Assembly: GCA_025463615.1 (NCBI GenBank)
Contig: JAODAU010000388.1
Coordinates: forward strand, 1-6,384
DNA from: Microbacteriaceae bacterium
GTDB taxonomy: Bacteria > Actinomycetota > Actinomycetes > Actinomycetales > Microbacteriaceae
Length of the DNA: 6,384 nt
Direction of reading: 5' to 3'
Positions 1 through 5,905 of the stretch are shown piece after piece (position 1 is the first letter of the stretch; each line of letters opens with the position of its first letter). Under the pieces are notes generated by a model. It worked only from the letters and a program-made list of their open reading frames with translations, searched no databases and had not been told where the DNA came from. Both the position numbers and the translations under genes were made by a program.

Positions 1-1
1 C

Positions 2-988
2 GAGGAGCGACTGTTCAGCCTGGTGCTCGCGCTTCTCGCCACGGAGAGCGGCCTGACCAAGCACGAGATCTTGTCGACGGTGCAGGGATACCGCCAGCGC
101 TACTCGCGGGCGGGCGACAACGCCAACCTGGAGCGCCAGTTCGAGCGCGACAAGGACGACATCCGCGACCTCGGTGTGCCGCTCGAGACGCTCGAAAGCC
201 CCGGACAGTCCGGCAACAACCAGAGCCTGCGGTACAGGATTCCGCGCGGCACCTACGAGCTGCCGAGCGACATCACCTTCTCCGCGGAGGAGACCACGCT
301 GCTCAACCTGGCCGCGATGGTCTGGCGCGAGGGATCGCTGTCAGGCGAGTCCCGGCGCGCCGTGATGAAGCTCCGCGGGCTCGGCCTCGTCTCGGACGAG
401 CCGGTGCTCGGCTACGCGCCGCGCCTGCGGGTGCGGGATGCCGCGTTCGAGCCGCTCCGCTCCGCGCTGGAGAAGAACGCGATCGTGCGGTTCGCCTACC
501 TCAAGCCGGGGGAGGCGGAGTCGCGGATTCGCGAGGTTGCCCCGCTCGCCCTCGTGCAGCACCAGGGCCGCTGGCACTTCTACGCGGTCGAGCCCGACTC
601 CGGCATCACCAAGACCTTCCTGCTGCGTCGCATCGTCAGCCAGATCACGCTGACAGGCACCACGGCCGCGGAGCCCGAGGGCGACCAGTCGGTGCGCGCG
701 CTGGCCGAGCTCGAGGAGGTCTGGGACTCGCACACGGCCGAGGTGCAGGTCGTTCCCGACTCGGATGCCGCCACGCGCCTGCACAAGCGGCGCGGCACGC
801 GGACGCTGCCCGACGGCACGTTGCGGCTGCACTACTCGGACGCCAACATCTTCGCCGACGAGCTGGCCGGCTACGGCCCCGAGGTCTTCGTGCTCTCGCC
901 GCCCGTGCTGCGGGCCGCCGTGCGTGCCCGCCTGCTCGCGACGGCGGCCGAGCACTCCGCTCCCGTTGCCGAGGTGACCCGTGGCTGA
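2..988 (+). CDS. pafB: WYL-domain transcriptional regulator PafB, 5' partial
   Basis: Probable PafB, which pairs with PafC to form the WYL-domain activator of the LexA/RecA-independent DNA-damage response known in mycobacteria. The frame is open from base 2 and reads EERLFSLVLALL before the first in-window GTG at 23. This is the usual start of the PafB winged helix, so the true start lies before the window and probably only some 10-20 residues are missing; 328 residues are visible. Numbering from the GTG at 23: the helix-turn-helix region is about 1-80 (LTKHEIL, FERDKDDIRDLGVPLE), the WYL domain is about 145-210 (GRWHFYAVE at 182-190, then TFLLRRI at 198-204), and a WCX-like C-terminal region is about 235-310. 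The naming motif reads Trp-His-Phe instead of Trp-Tyr-Leu. The stop overlaps the pafC start by 8 bases, which suggests translational coupling. Family assignment is firm; the regulatory role is transferred from mycobacteria. Confidence 0.92.
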   Translation, partial: EERLFSLVLALLATESGLTKHEILSTVQGYRQRYSRAGDNANLERQFERDKDDIRDLGVPLETLESPGQSGNNQSLRYRIPRGTYELPSDITFSAEETTLLNLAAMVWREGSLSGESRRAVMKLRGLGLVSDEPVLGYAPRLRVRDAAFEPLRSALEKNAIVRFAYLKPGEAESRIREVAPLALVQHQGRWHFYAVEPDSGITKTFLLRRIVSQITLTGTTAAEPEGDQSVRALAELEEVWDSHTAEVQVVPDSDAATRLHKRRGTRTLPDGTLRLHYSDANIFADELAGYGPEVFVLSPPVLRAAVRARLLATAAEHSAPVAEVTRG

Positions 989-1961
989 GCGGCAGGCGCC
1001 CATGCAGGCGCAGGACAAGCTCGCGTTCCTGCTCTCCCTCGTGCCCTTCCTCATGGAGCACGAGCGCATCAGCGTGCAGGATGCCGCCACCCACTTCGGC
1101 GTGAAGCCCGAGCAGATCCGCGACGCCGTCTCGCTCATCGCCGTCTCCGGGGTGCCCGGCGAGACCGGGCAGTACCAGCACGGCGACCTCTTCGACCTGG
1201 CCTGGGACGACTTCGAGGAGAACGACCAGATCGTGCTCACCAACCTGGTGGCGATCGACGATGCGCCGCGGTTCTCCGGGCGCGAGGCGGCGGCGCTGAT
1301 CGCCGGGCTGCAGTACCTCTCCGCGCTCCCCGAGAACGCCGATCGGGGCGCGATCGACTCGCTCATGGCCAAGCTGTCGCGCGGGGCATCCGCCACGCCC
1401 AGCCAGGTCGCGGTGGAGGGCTCAGAGTCGGACGAGACGCTCGCGCTCATCCGTCAGTCCGTGGCCGCGGGCGTGCAGATGGAGTTCGACTACCTCAACT
1501 CGCGCGGGGAGCACGAGCGCCGGCAGGTCGACCCGCTGCGCATCGAGTCCGTGGACGCGGACTGGTACCTGCGCGCCTGGTGCCACCTGCGCGAGGCGGT
1601 GCGCACCTTCCGGCTCGACCGGATCAGCAACCCGACGGTCACGTCGAAGCCGATCACCTTCCACGCCGACGACGTGCAGCTGCCGGAGCGCCTCTTCGAG
1701 GGCTCGGCGGACGACCTGCTCGTCACGATCGATGTCGCCCCCGCCGCGGTGCAGCTCGTGGCCGACTACATCCCCGAGGGCGCGGTCACGACCGAGGTCG
1801 ACGGCCGCAGCCGAACCACCGTGCGCGTCTCGCACTACCACGGCCTCAAGCGCCTCGTCGCGAGCATGCCCGGCGTCGTCTCGGTAGTCGCGCCGGAGGA
1901 GGCCCGACGCGTGGTCGCCGAGTGGGCCGCGGCCGGCGCCGCCCGATACGAGGACGACTGA
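981..1961 (+). CDS. pafC: WYL-domain transcriptional regulator PafC
   Basis: PafC is the second subunit of the PafBC heterodimer; it acts in the cytoplasm as a DNA-binding transcription activator. The 326-residue protein has an N-terminal winged-helix-like part at about 10-75 (AFLLSLVPFLMEHERISV, then VKPEQIRDAV). A classical WYL domain follows at about 155-220, with intact Trp195-Tyr196-Leu197 and the FRLDRI element at 210-215. A WCX extension lies at about 245-315. I chose the GTG at 981 because GAGG at 971-974 sits six bases upstream and the start overlaps the pafB stop. The in-frame ATG at 1002 is a possible later start, with weaker upstream purines (GGCAGG at 991-996). The stop TGA at 1959-1961 shares its A with the next ATG. 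In mycobacteria PafBC senses DNA damage, probably through a nucleic-acid ligand held by the WYL domains. The ligand and targets here are inferred, and no PafBC-type promoter was seen in the window. Confidence 0.93.
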   Translation: MAERQAPMQAQDKLAFLLSLVPFLMEHERISVQDAATHFGVKPEQIRDAVSLIAVSGVPGETGQYQHGDLFDLAWDDFEENDQIVLTNLVAIDDAPRFSGREAAALIAGLQYLSALPENADRGAIDSLMAKLSRGASATPSQVAVEGSESDETLALIRQSVAAGVQMEFDYLNSRGEHERRQVDPLRIESVDADWYLRAWCHLREAVRTFRLDRISNPTVTSKPITFHADDVQLPERLFEGSADDLLVTIDVAPAAVQLVADYIPEGAVTTEVDGRSRTTVRVSHYHGLKRLVASMPGVVSVVAPEEARRVVAEWAAAGAARYEDD

Positions 1962-2308
1962 TGCCCTGGTGGTCGTGGGTCGTCATCTGGGTCGTGCTGG
2001 TGCTCGCGCTGCTCGGGATGCTGGCGTGGATGGCCTGGCGCCTGTTCCGCAAGGGCGTCGCCGTGCTCGACGAGCTGGACGCGCTGGCGGCGAAGACAGA
2101 GCTGCTGGATCGCGCCGCCGACGTCGCCGAGGAGCAGCGGCGGGAGCTGGCCATCCTCGTAGGTGCGGACGAGCTGCGGCGCCGACGGGAGTTCGTGCGG
2201 GCCGCCGCGGCGGAGCGGAAGAGCGACCGCCATGACGCCCGGATCGCGCGGGGCAAAGCCCTCGTGAAGGTGGATCCGGCCTCCCGCGAGTGGTTCTCGG
2301 CCCGCTGA
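1961..2308 (+). CDS. Small single-pass membrane protein with helical charged tail, function unknown
   Basis: I do not recognise this 115-residue protein. A Trp-rich hydrophobic segment at about residues 4-28 (MPWWSWVV..., ending AWRLFRK) reads as one N-terminal membrane anchor. The following Arg-Lys suggests that the tail faces the cytoplasm. Residues 33-95 are rich in Glu, Arg, Ala and Leu without proline and look like a long amphipathic helix or coiled coil, with basic patches RRRREF at 74-79 and KSDRHDARIARGK at 87-99. The C-terminus ends VDPASREWFSAR. The ATG is well supported: AGGA at 1951-1954 lies six bases upstream and the pafC stop overlaps it by one base (TGATG), so it is co-translated with pafC. 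It stands where mycobacteria pass directly from pafC to tatA. It has no cleavable signal peptide pattern and no TatA/TatB FG-amphipathic motif, so it is not an extra Tat component by sequence. A link to PafBC signalling or the envelope is only inference from position. Confidence 0.85.
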   Translation: MPWWSWVVIWVVLVLALLGMLAWMAWRLFRKGVAVLDELDALAAKTELLDRAADVAEEQRRELAILVGADELRRRREFVRAAAAERKSDRHDARIARGKALVKVDPASREWFSAR

Positions 2309-2331
2309 CAGCCAAAATCGAATATCGGCGG

Positions 2332-2337
2332 TAAACT
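2332..2337 (+). promoter_or_regulatory. Probable -10 element of a promoter for tatA-tatC-helicase
   Basis: TAAACT fits the TAnnnT -10 consensus of actinobacterial housekeeping sigma factors. It lies in the 69-base gap between the small membrane gene and tatA, which is clearly richer in A and T than the surrounding genes. A start about seven bases downstream would be the A at 2344, giving a leader of about 34 bases. The best -35-like word, CTGACA at 2305-2310, is 21 bases away, which is too far for a normal spacer; the -35 is therefore weak or absent, which is common in this group. The call rests on sequence alone. Confidence 0.5.
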
Positions 2338-2363
2338 CAGTGCACTACACCGTTTCGATTCGT

Positions 2364-2374
2364 GAGGACGTCCT
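2364..2374 (+). promoter_or_regulatory. tatA ribosome binding site inside a 10-base palindrome
   Basis: GAGGA at 2364-2368 is the only Shine-Dalgarno-like word before the tatA ATG at 2378, with a rather long spacer of about ten bases. Bases 2365-2374 read AGGACGTCCT, a perfect 10-base palindrome covering the site. It may be chance, since several such palindromes are expected in a window of this size. Confidence 0.5.
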
Positions 2375-2377
2375 GCA

Positions 2378-2617
2378 ATGTTGAGTGGTCTTACCGGTTG
2401 GCACCTCCTCATCATCCTCGCCATCGTGGTGTTCATCTTCGGAGCCGCAAAGCTCCCCGGCCTCGCGAAGAGCGTCGGGCAGTCGATGAAGATCTTCAAG
2501 AACGAGATCAAGCCCGAGGACAAGCCCGCCGACCCGCCCGCCGCGGCCGGCCCGCAGCTCAACCAGACGTCGGCCGAGGTCCAGGCGCAGACCGACGCCC
2601 CGAAGTCGAAGTCCTAG
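2378..2617 (+). CDS. tatA: Sec-independent (twin-arginine) translocase subunit TatA
   Basis: TatA oligomerises at the TatC receptor and lets folded twin-arginine signal-peptide proteins cross the cytoplasmic membrane. The 79-residue product has the family layout: a short N-terminus, one membrane helix at about 7-22 (GWHLLIILAIVVFIFG), the hinge Phe21-Gly22, then the amphipathic helix AAKLPGLAKSVGQSMKIFKNEI at about 23-44. The tail from residue 45 is polar, rich in Pro, Ala and Lys, and probably disordered. The length is normal for actinobacterial TatA. The polar residue near the start of the membrane helix is His9, where E. coli TatA has Gln8. It has its own probable promoter just upstream. 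It is followed by tatC after 20 bases, or 62 if tatC starts at 2680. No tatB is beside it; one may exist elsewhere, as in many actinobacteria. Confidence 0.96.
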   Translation: MLSGLTGWHLLIILAIVVFIFGAAKLPGLAKSVGQSMKIFKNEIKPEDKPADPPAAAGPQLNQTSAEVQAQTDAPKSKS

Positions 2618-2637
2618 TCGTCGCCACCGGTAATCCC

Positions 2638-3438
2638 GTGACAGCGCGCACGCAGCGGGGCGCGAATCGCGAAGGGCGCATGTCGCTCGGCCAGCACTTC
2701 ATCGAACTCCGCAAGCGACTCTTCATCTCCGCGATCGCGATCCTCGTCGGCTCGATCGGCGGATGGTTCGTGTTCGACCCGATCTTCACGGCGCTGCGCG
2801 CGCCCGTCGCGGCCATGGTGCGGTCGCACGCGGCATCCATCAACTTCTCCGGCATCGGCACGCCGTTCGACCTGCGCATCCAGATCGCGGTCACCGTGGG
2901 CGTGGTGATCGCCAGCCCCATCTGGCTCTGGCAGATCCTCGCGTTCCTCGTTCCCGGCCTCACGCGCAAGGAGAAGCGGTACACCTTCGGGTTCCTGTTC
3001 ACCGCGATCCCGCTGTTCCTGGCGGGCTGCGCGGCGGGATGGTTCGTCTTCCCGCACATCGTCGGAGTGCTCAACTCGTTCGTGCCGCACGGCACCACCA
3101 GCTTCATCGAGGCCCGCGACTACCTCGGCTTCGTGCTCAAGCTGGTGCTTGCCGTCGGCATTGCGTTCGTGCTGCCGGTGTTCCTGGTGCTGCTCAACTT
3201 CCTCACGATCCTGTCGGGGCGTTCGATCATCCGCAGCTGGCGCTGGGCGATCCTGCTCATCTTCGTGTTCTGCGCCATCGCGACCCCGTCGGCCGACGTC
3301 GGCTCGATGTTCCTGCTCGCGGTGCCCATGATCGCGCTGTACCTCATCGCGGCCCTCATCGCGATCCTTCACGACCGTGCCGCAGCGAAGCGCGCGGATG
3401 CCCTGAGCGCGAGCCTCGGCGACGCGGCCGCCGCATGA
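2638..3438 (+). CDS. tatC: Sec-independent (twin-arginine) translocase subunit TatC
   Basis: TatC is the six-helix membrane receptor that binds twin-arginine signal peptides and recruits TatA. The 266-residue protein shows the signal-peptide site: HFIELRKRL at 20-28 before helix 1 and LAFLVPGLTRKEKR at 101-114, with Glu23, Phe103 and Glu112 matching E. coli Glu15, Phe94 and Glu103. Pro56 in the first periplasmic loop and the TP..D motif before helix 6 (Thr216, Pro217, Asp220) are also kept. Hydrophobic helices lie at about 28-48, 82-104, 117-140, 163-190, 203-215 and 222-244. The membrane Glu170 of E. coli TatC is replaced by Val178 in AFVLP. I chose the GTG at 2638 because it keeps the basic N-terminus ending REGRM, which I recall from actinobacterial TatC proteins, and it closes the gap to tatA. 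The ATG at 2680 (MSLGQH, 252 residues) is the alternative; its GAAGGG is only three bases away. The tail at 246-266 is cytoplasmic and Ala-rich. The stop overlaps the helicase start. Confidence 0.93.
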   Translation: MTARTQRGANREGRMSLGQHFIELRKRLFISAIAILVGSIGGWFVFDPIFTALRAPVAAMVRSHAASINFSGIGTPFDLRIQIAVTVGVVIASPIWLWQILAFLVPGLTRKEKRYTFGFLFTAIPLFLAGCAAGWFVFPHIVGVLNSFVPHGTTSFIEARDYLGFVLKLVLAVGIAFVLPVFLVLLNFLTILSGRSIIRSWRWAILLIFVFCAIATPSADVGSMFLLAVPMIALYLIAALIAILHDRAAAKRADALSASLGDAAAA

Positions 3439-5870
3439 CGACCGAACTCTCACCGGCGGAGCGTTTCGCCGCCTCCCGCGTGCGGCGCGGCACCCCGAAG
3501 CTCGAGCGCTTCCGCGGCGACCTGAGCTTCGACCTCGACCCGTTCCAGCTGGAGTCCTGCGCCGCCCTCGAGGCCGGCGGAAGCGTGCTGGTCGCGGCGC
3601 CGACCGGTGCCGGCAAGACGATCGTTGCCGAGTTCGCGGTGTTCCTCGCCATGCAGCAGACCTCGGCGAAGGTGTTCTACACGGCGCCGATGAAGGCGCT
3701 GAGCAACCAGAAGTTCCAGGAATTCGTGACCGAGTACGGCGCCGACCAGGTCGGGCTGCTCACGGGCGACACGAACATCAACTCGGGCGCGCGCATCGTC
3801 GTGATGACAACCGAGGTGCTGCGAAACATGCTCTACGCGGACTCCGACCTGCTCAAGGACCTCTCGTTCGTGATCATGGACGAGGTGCACTACCTGGCCG
3901 ACCGTTTCCGCGGGGCCGTGTGGGAGGAGGTCATCATCCACCTCCCACAGTCGGTGCGCCTGGTCTCGCTCAGTGCGACCGTGTCGAACGCCGAGGAGTT
4001 CGGCGACTGGCTGCAGGCCGTGCGCGGCGAGACCTCGGTGATCGTCTCCGAGGAGCGGCCCGTGCCGCTCGACCAGCACATCCTCATGCGCACGAAGCTC
4101 ATCGACCTCTTCGACTCGTCCGGCCAGGCCGCGACGCACCGCGTGAACCCCGAGCTGGTGCAGATGGCCCGCTATGGCGGCCGCACCCTGAGCTCGCGAC
4201 AGATGAAGGATGTCGGCCGCTACCACTCCCGCGGCGGCCGGCCCGACGAGCTGCGCATGGACCGCTCGGGCGTGGTGAAGATGCTGGGGGAGCGCAACCT
4301 GCTGCCCGCCATCTTCTTCGTGTTCAGCCGGGTGGGCTGCGACCAGGCGGTGAAGCAGGTGCTGCGCTCCGGCATCCGGCTCACCACCCAGCTCGAGCGC
4401 GACGAGATCCGTGAGATCGTGGAGGAGCGCTGCCGCACCATCCTCGACGAGGACCTGGCCGTGCTCGGTTACTGGGAGTGGCTCGACGGCCTGCAGCGCG
4501 GCGTCGCCGCCCACCACGCCGGCATGCTGCCCGCCTTCAAGGAGGTGGTGGAGGAGCTCTTCCAGAAGAAGCTGGTCAAGGCCGTTTTCGCCACCGAGAC
4601 GCTCGCCCTCGGAATCAACATGCCGGCGCGCACGGTGGTGCTCGAGAAGCTCGAGAAGTTCAACGGCGAGGCACGCGTGCCGATCACGCCGGGGGAGTAC
4701 ACGCAGCTCACCGGGCGCGCCGGGCGACGCGGCATCGACGTGGAGGGCCACTCGGTGATCCAGTGGCAGGACGGCCTCGACCCGCAGGCGGTGGCCTCGC
4801 TCGCCTCACGGCGCACCTACCCGCTCAACTCGAGCTTCAAGCCCACGTACAACATGGCCGCGAACCTCATCGAGCAGTTCAGTCGTGAGCGGGCCCGCGA
4901 CATCCTCGAGTCGTCGTTCGCGCAATTCCAGGCCGACCGGGCCGTCGTCGACCTGGCCCGTAAGGTGCGCAGCCAGCAGGAGTCGCTGGCCGGCTACGAG
5001 AAGTCGATGACCTGCCACCTCGGCGACTTCCGCGAGTACTCCACGATCCGCCGCGAGCTCACCGACCTCGAGCGCAAGGGCAACTCGCGCGCCGACACGC
5101 AGACACGCGCCCAGCGCGACAAGCGCCAGAACCAGCTGCTGACGCTGCGCAAGCGCCTCAAGCAGCACCCGTGCCACACCTGCCCCGACCGCGAGAACCA
5201 CGCGCGCTGGGCCGAACGCTACTGGCGTCTCAAAAAGCAGACGGACGAGCTCGGCCAGCAGATCCGCAGCCGCACCGGCGCAGTGGCGCGCATCTTCGAC
5301 CGCGTGTCGGACGTGCTGCTCGAGCTCGGGTATCTCGACCGCGACGAGCACGGCGCGGTCACCGCGACCGCGGACGGGCGGATGCTGCGCCGCATCTACG
5401 GCGAGCGCGACCTCCTCGTGGCCGAGTGCCTCCGCCAGGGGGTGTGGAACGACCTCGACCCGGCCGGGCTCGCGGCGATGGCCGCTGCGCTCATCTACGA
5501 GCCCCGGCGCGACGAGGGCCAGGTCTCCGACCGCTACCTGCCGAAGGGTGCTTTCCGCCCGGCGCTCGACCGCACCACCGACCTCTGGGCGAAGCTCGAC
5601 GACATCGAGCGCGACCACCGGCTGCCGGGCAGCAACCCGATCTCGACCGGGCTCTCACTCGCCATGAACCGCTGGGCCCAGGGTGCGCCGCTCGACGCGG
5701 TGCTGCGCGACGCCGAGCTCGCGGCCGGCGACTTCGTGCGCCTCACCAAGCAGACCATCGACCTGCTCGACCAGCTCTCGGTCGTGGCCGACGCCCCGGT
5801 CGGCCGCACCGCCCGCACGGCGCTCGACGCGATCCGCCGAGGCATCGTGGCCTACTCCTCGGTTGCCTAG
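3435..5870 (+). CDS. helY: DEVH-box Ski2/Mtr4-like helicase (HelY type)
   Basis: ATP-dependent superfamily 2 helicase of the Ski2/Mtr4 group, acting on RNA or DNA in the cytoplasm; it corresponds by motif and position to mycobacterial HelY. In the 811-residue product, FQLESCAALEAG at 37-48 precedes the Walker A APTGAGKT (55-62). Motif Ia is TAPMKALSNQK (83-93), motif II DEVH (149-152) and motif III SAT (180-182). In the second RecA domain FFVFSR is at 294-299, motif V ATETLALGINMP at 386-397 and motif VI QLTGRAGRRG at 424-433. Residues about 490-625 form a charged helical insertion, probably the arm, with CH at 527-528 and HPCHTCP at 578-584. The region from about 640 to 805 resembles the DSHCT domain. 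The ATG at 3435 overlaps the tatC stop as ATGA and has no clear Shine-Dalgarno, so coupling to tatC is likely. It is somewhat shorter than mycobacterial HelY (about 900 residues). All core motifs are intact, so it should be active. The true substrate cannot be read from the sequence. Confidence 0.93.
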   Translation: MTTELSPAERFAASRVRRGTPKLERFRGDLSFDLDPFQLESCAALEAGGSVLVAAPTGAGKTIVAEFAVFLAMQQTSAKVFYTAPMKALSNQKFQEFVTEYGADQVGLLTGDTNINSGARIVVMTTEVLRNMLYADSDLLKDLSFVIMDEVHYLADRFRGAVWEEVIIHLPQSVRLVSLSATVSNAEEFGDWLQAVRGETSVIVSEERPVPLDQHILMRTKLIDLFDSSGQAATHRVNPELVQMARYGGRTLSSRQMKDVGRYHSRGGRPDELRMDRSGVVKMLGERNLLPAIFFVFSRVGCDQAVKQVLRSGIRLTTQLERDEIREIVEERCRTILDEDLAVLGYWEWLDGLQRGVAAHHAGMLPAFKEVVEELFQKKLVKAVFATETLALGINMPARTVVLEKLEKFNGEARVPITPGEYTQLTGRAGRRGIDVEGHSVIQWQDGLDPQAVASLASRRTYPLNSSFKPTYNMAANLIEQFSRERARDILESSFAQFQADRAVVDLARKVRSQQESLAGYEKSMTCHLGDFREYSTIRRELTDLERKGNSRADTQTRAQRDKRQNQLLTLRKRLKQHPCHTCPDRENHARWAERYWRLKKQTDELGQQIRSRTGAVARIFDRVSDVLLELGYLDRDEHGAVTATADGRMLRRIYGERDLLVAECLRQGVWNDLDPAGLAAMAAALIYEPRRDEGQVSDRYLPKGAFRPALDRTTDLWAKLDDIERDHRLPGSNPISTGLSLAMNRWAQGAPLDAVLRDAELAAGDFVRLTKQTIDLLDQLSVVADAPVGRTARTALDAIRRGIVAYSSVA

Positions 5871-5893
5871 GCTGCTTTCCAGCAACCACAACT

Positions 5894-5899
5894 TAGGCT
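5894..5899 (+). promoter_or_regulatory. Probable -10 element giving a leaderless lnt transcript
   Basis: TAGGCT matches TAnnnT and ends exactly six bases before the GTG of lnt at 5906. If transcription starts at that GTG, the hexamer occupies -12 to -7, the canonical place. This is the layout of leaderless actinobacterial genes, and there is no good Shine-Dalgarno before the GTG (only AGG at 5895-5897, inside the hexamer). No convincing -35 lies 16-18 bases upstream. Confidence 0.6.
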
Positions 5900-5905
5900 G
5901 TACCG

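Noticed and set aside
341..1450. Long minus-strand open frame opposite pafB and pafC (369 codons)
   Set aside because: It is a mirror of GC-rich coding DNA with strong third-position bias. The product is low-complexity and recognisable as no family, and it spans two well-supported genes.
1580..1960. Upstream extension of the small membrane gene through pafC
   Set aside because: Arg/Pro-rich out-of-frame reading of pafC; the ATG at 1961 has a good Shine-Dalgarno and a hydrophobic N-terminus.
2305..2310. CTGACA as a -35 for the tatA promoter
   Set aside because: The spacer to TAAACT is 21 bases, outside the normal 16-19, and the word overlaps a stop codon.
2763..3434. Upstream extension of the helicase frame through tatC
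   Set aside because: The stretch encodes Arg/Pro-rich nonsense in a shifted frame of tatC; homology-like sequence begins at the ATG at 3435.
3450..4751. Minus-strand open frame of 433 codons opposite the helicase
   Set aside because: Rich in His, Arg, Glu, Leu and Val as expected from antisense reading of the helicase codons; the plus strand carries every helicase motif.
4806..5618. Minus-strand open frame of 270 codons opposite the helicase C-terminal part
   Set aside because: Same antisense artefact; no domain pattern and no start context.
5861..5887. Intrinsic terminator after the helicase
   Set aside because: The stem GGTTGC/GCAACC has only six pairs and a 15-base loop, and no T-run follows; not strong enough to annotate.
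5171..5896. Plus-strand open frame of 241 codons over the helicase 3' end
   Set aside because: Out-of-frame Arg/Pro/Ala-rich product, a typical GC-rich shadow of the DSHCT-like region.
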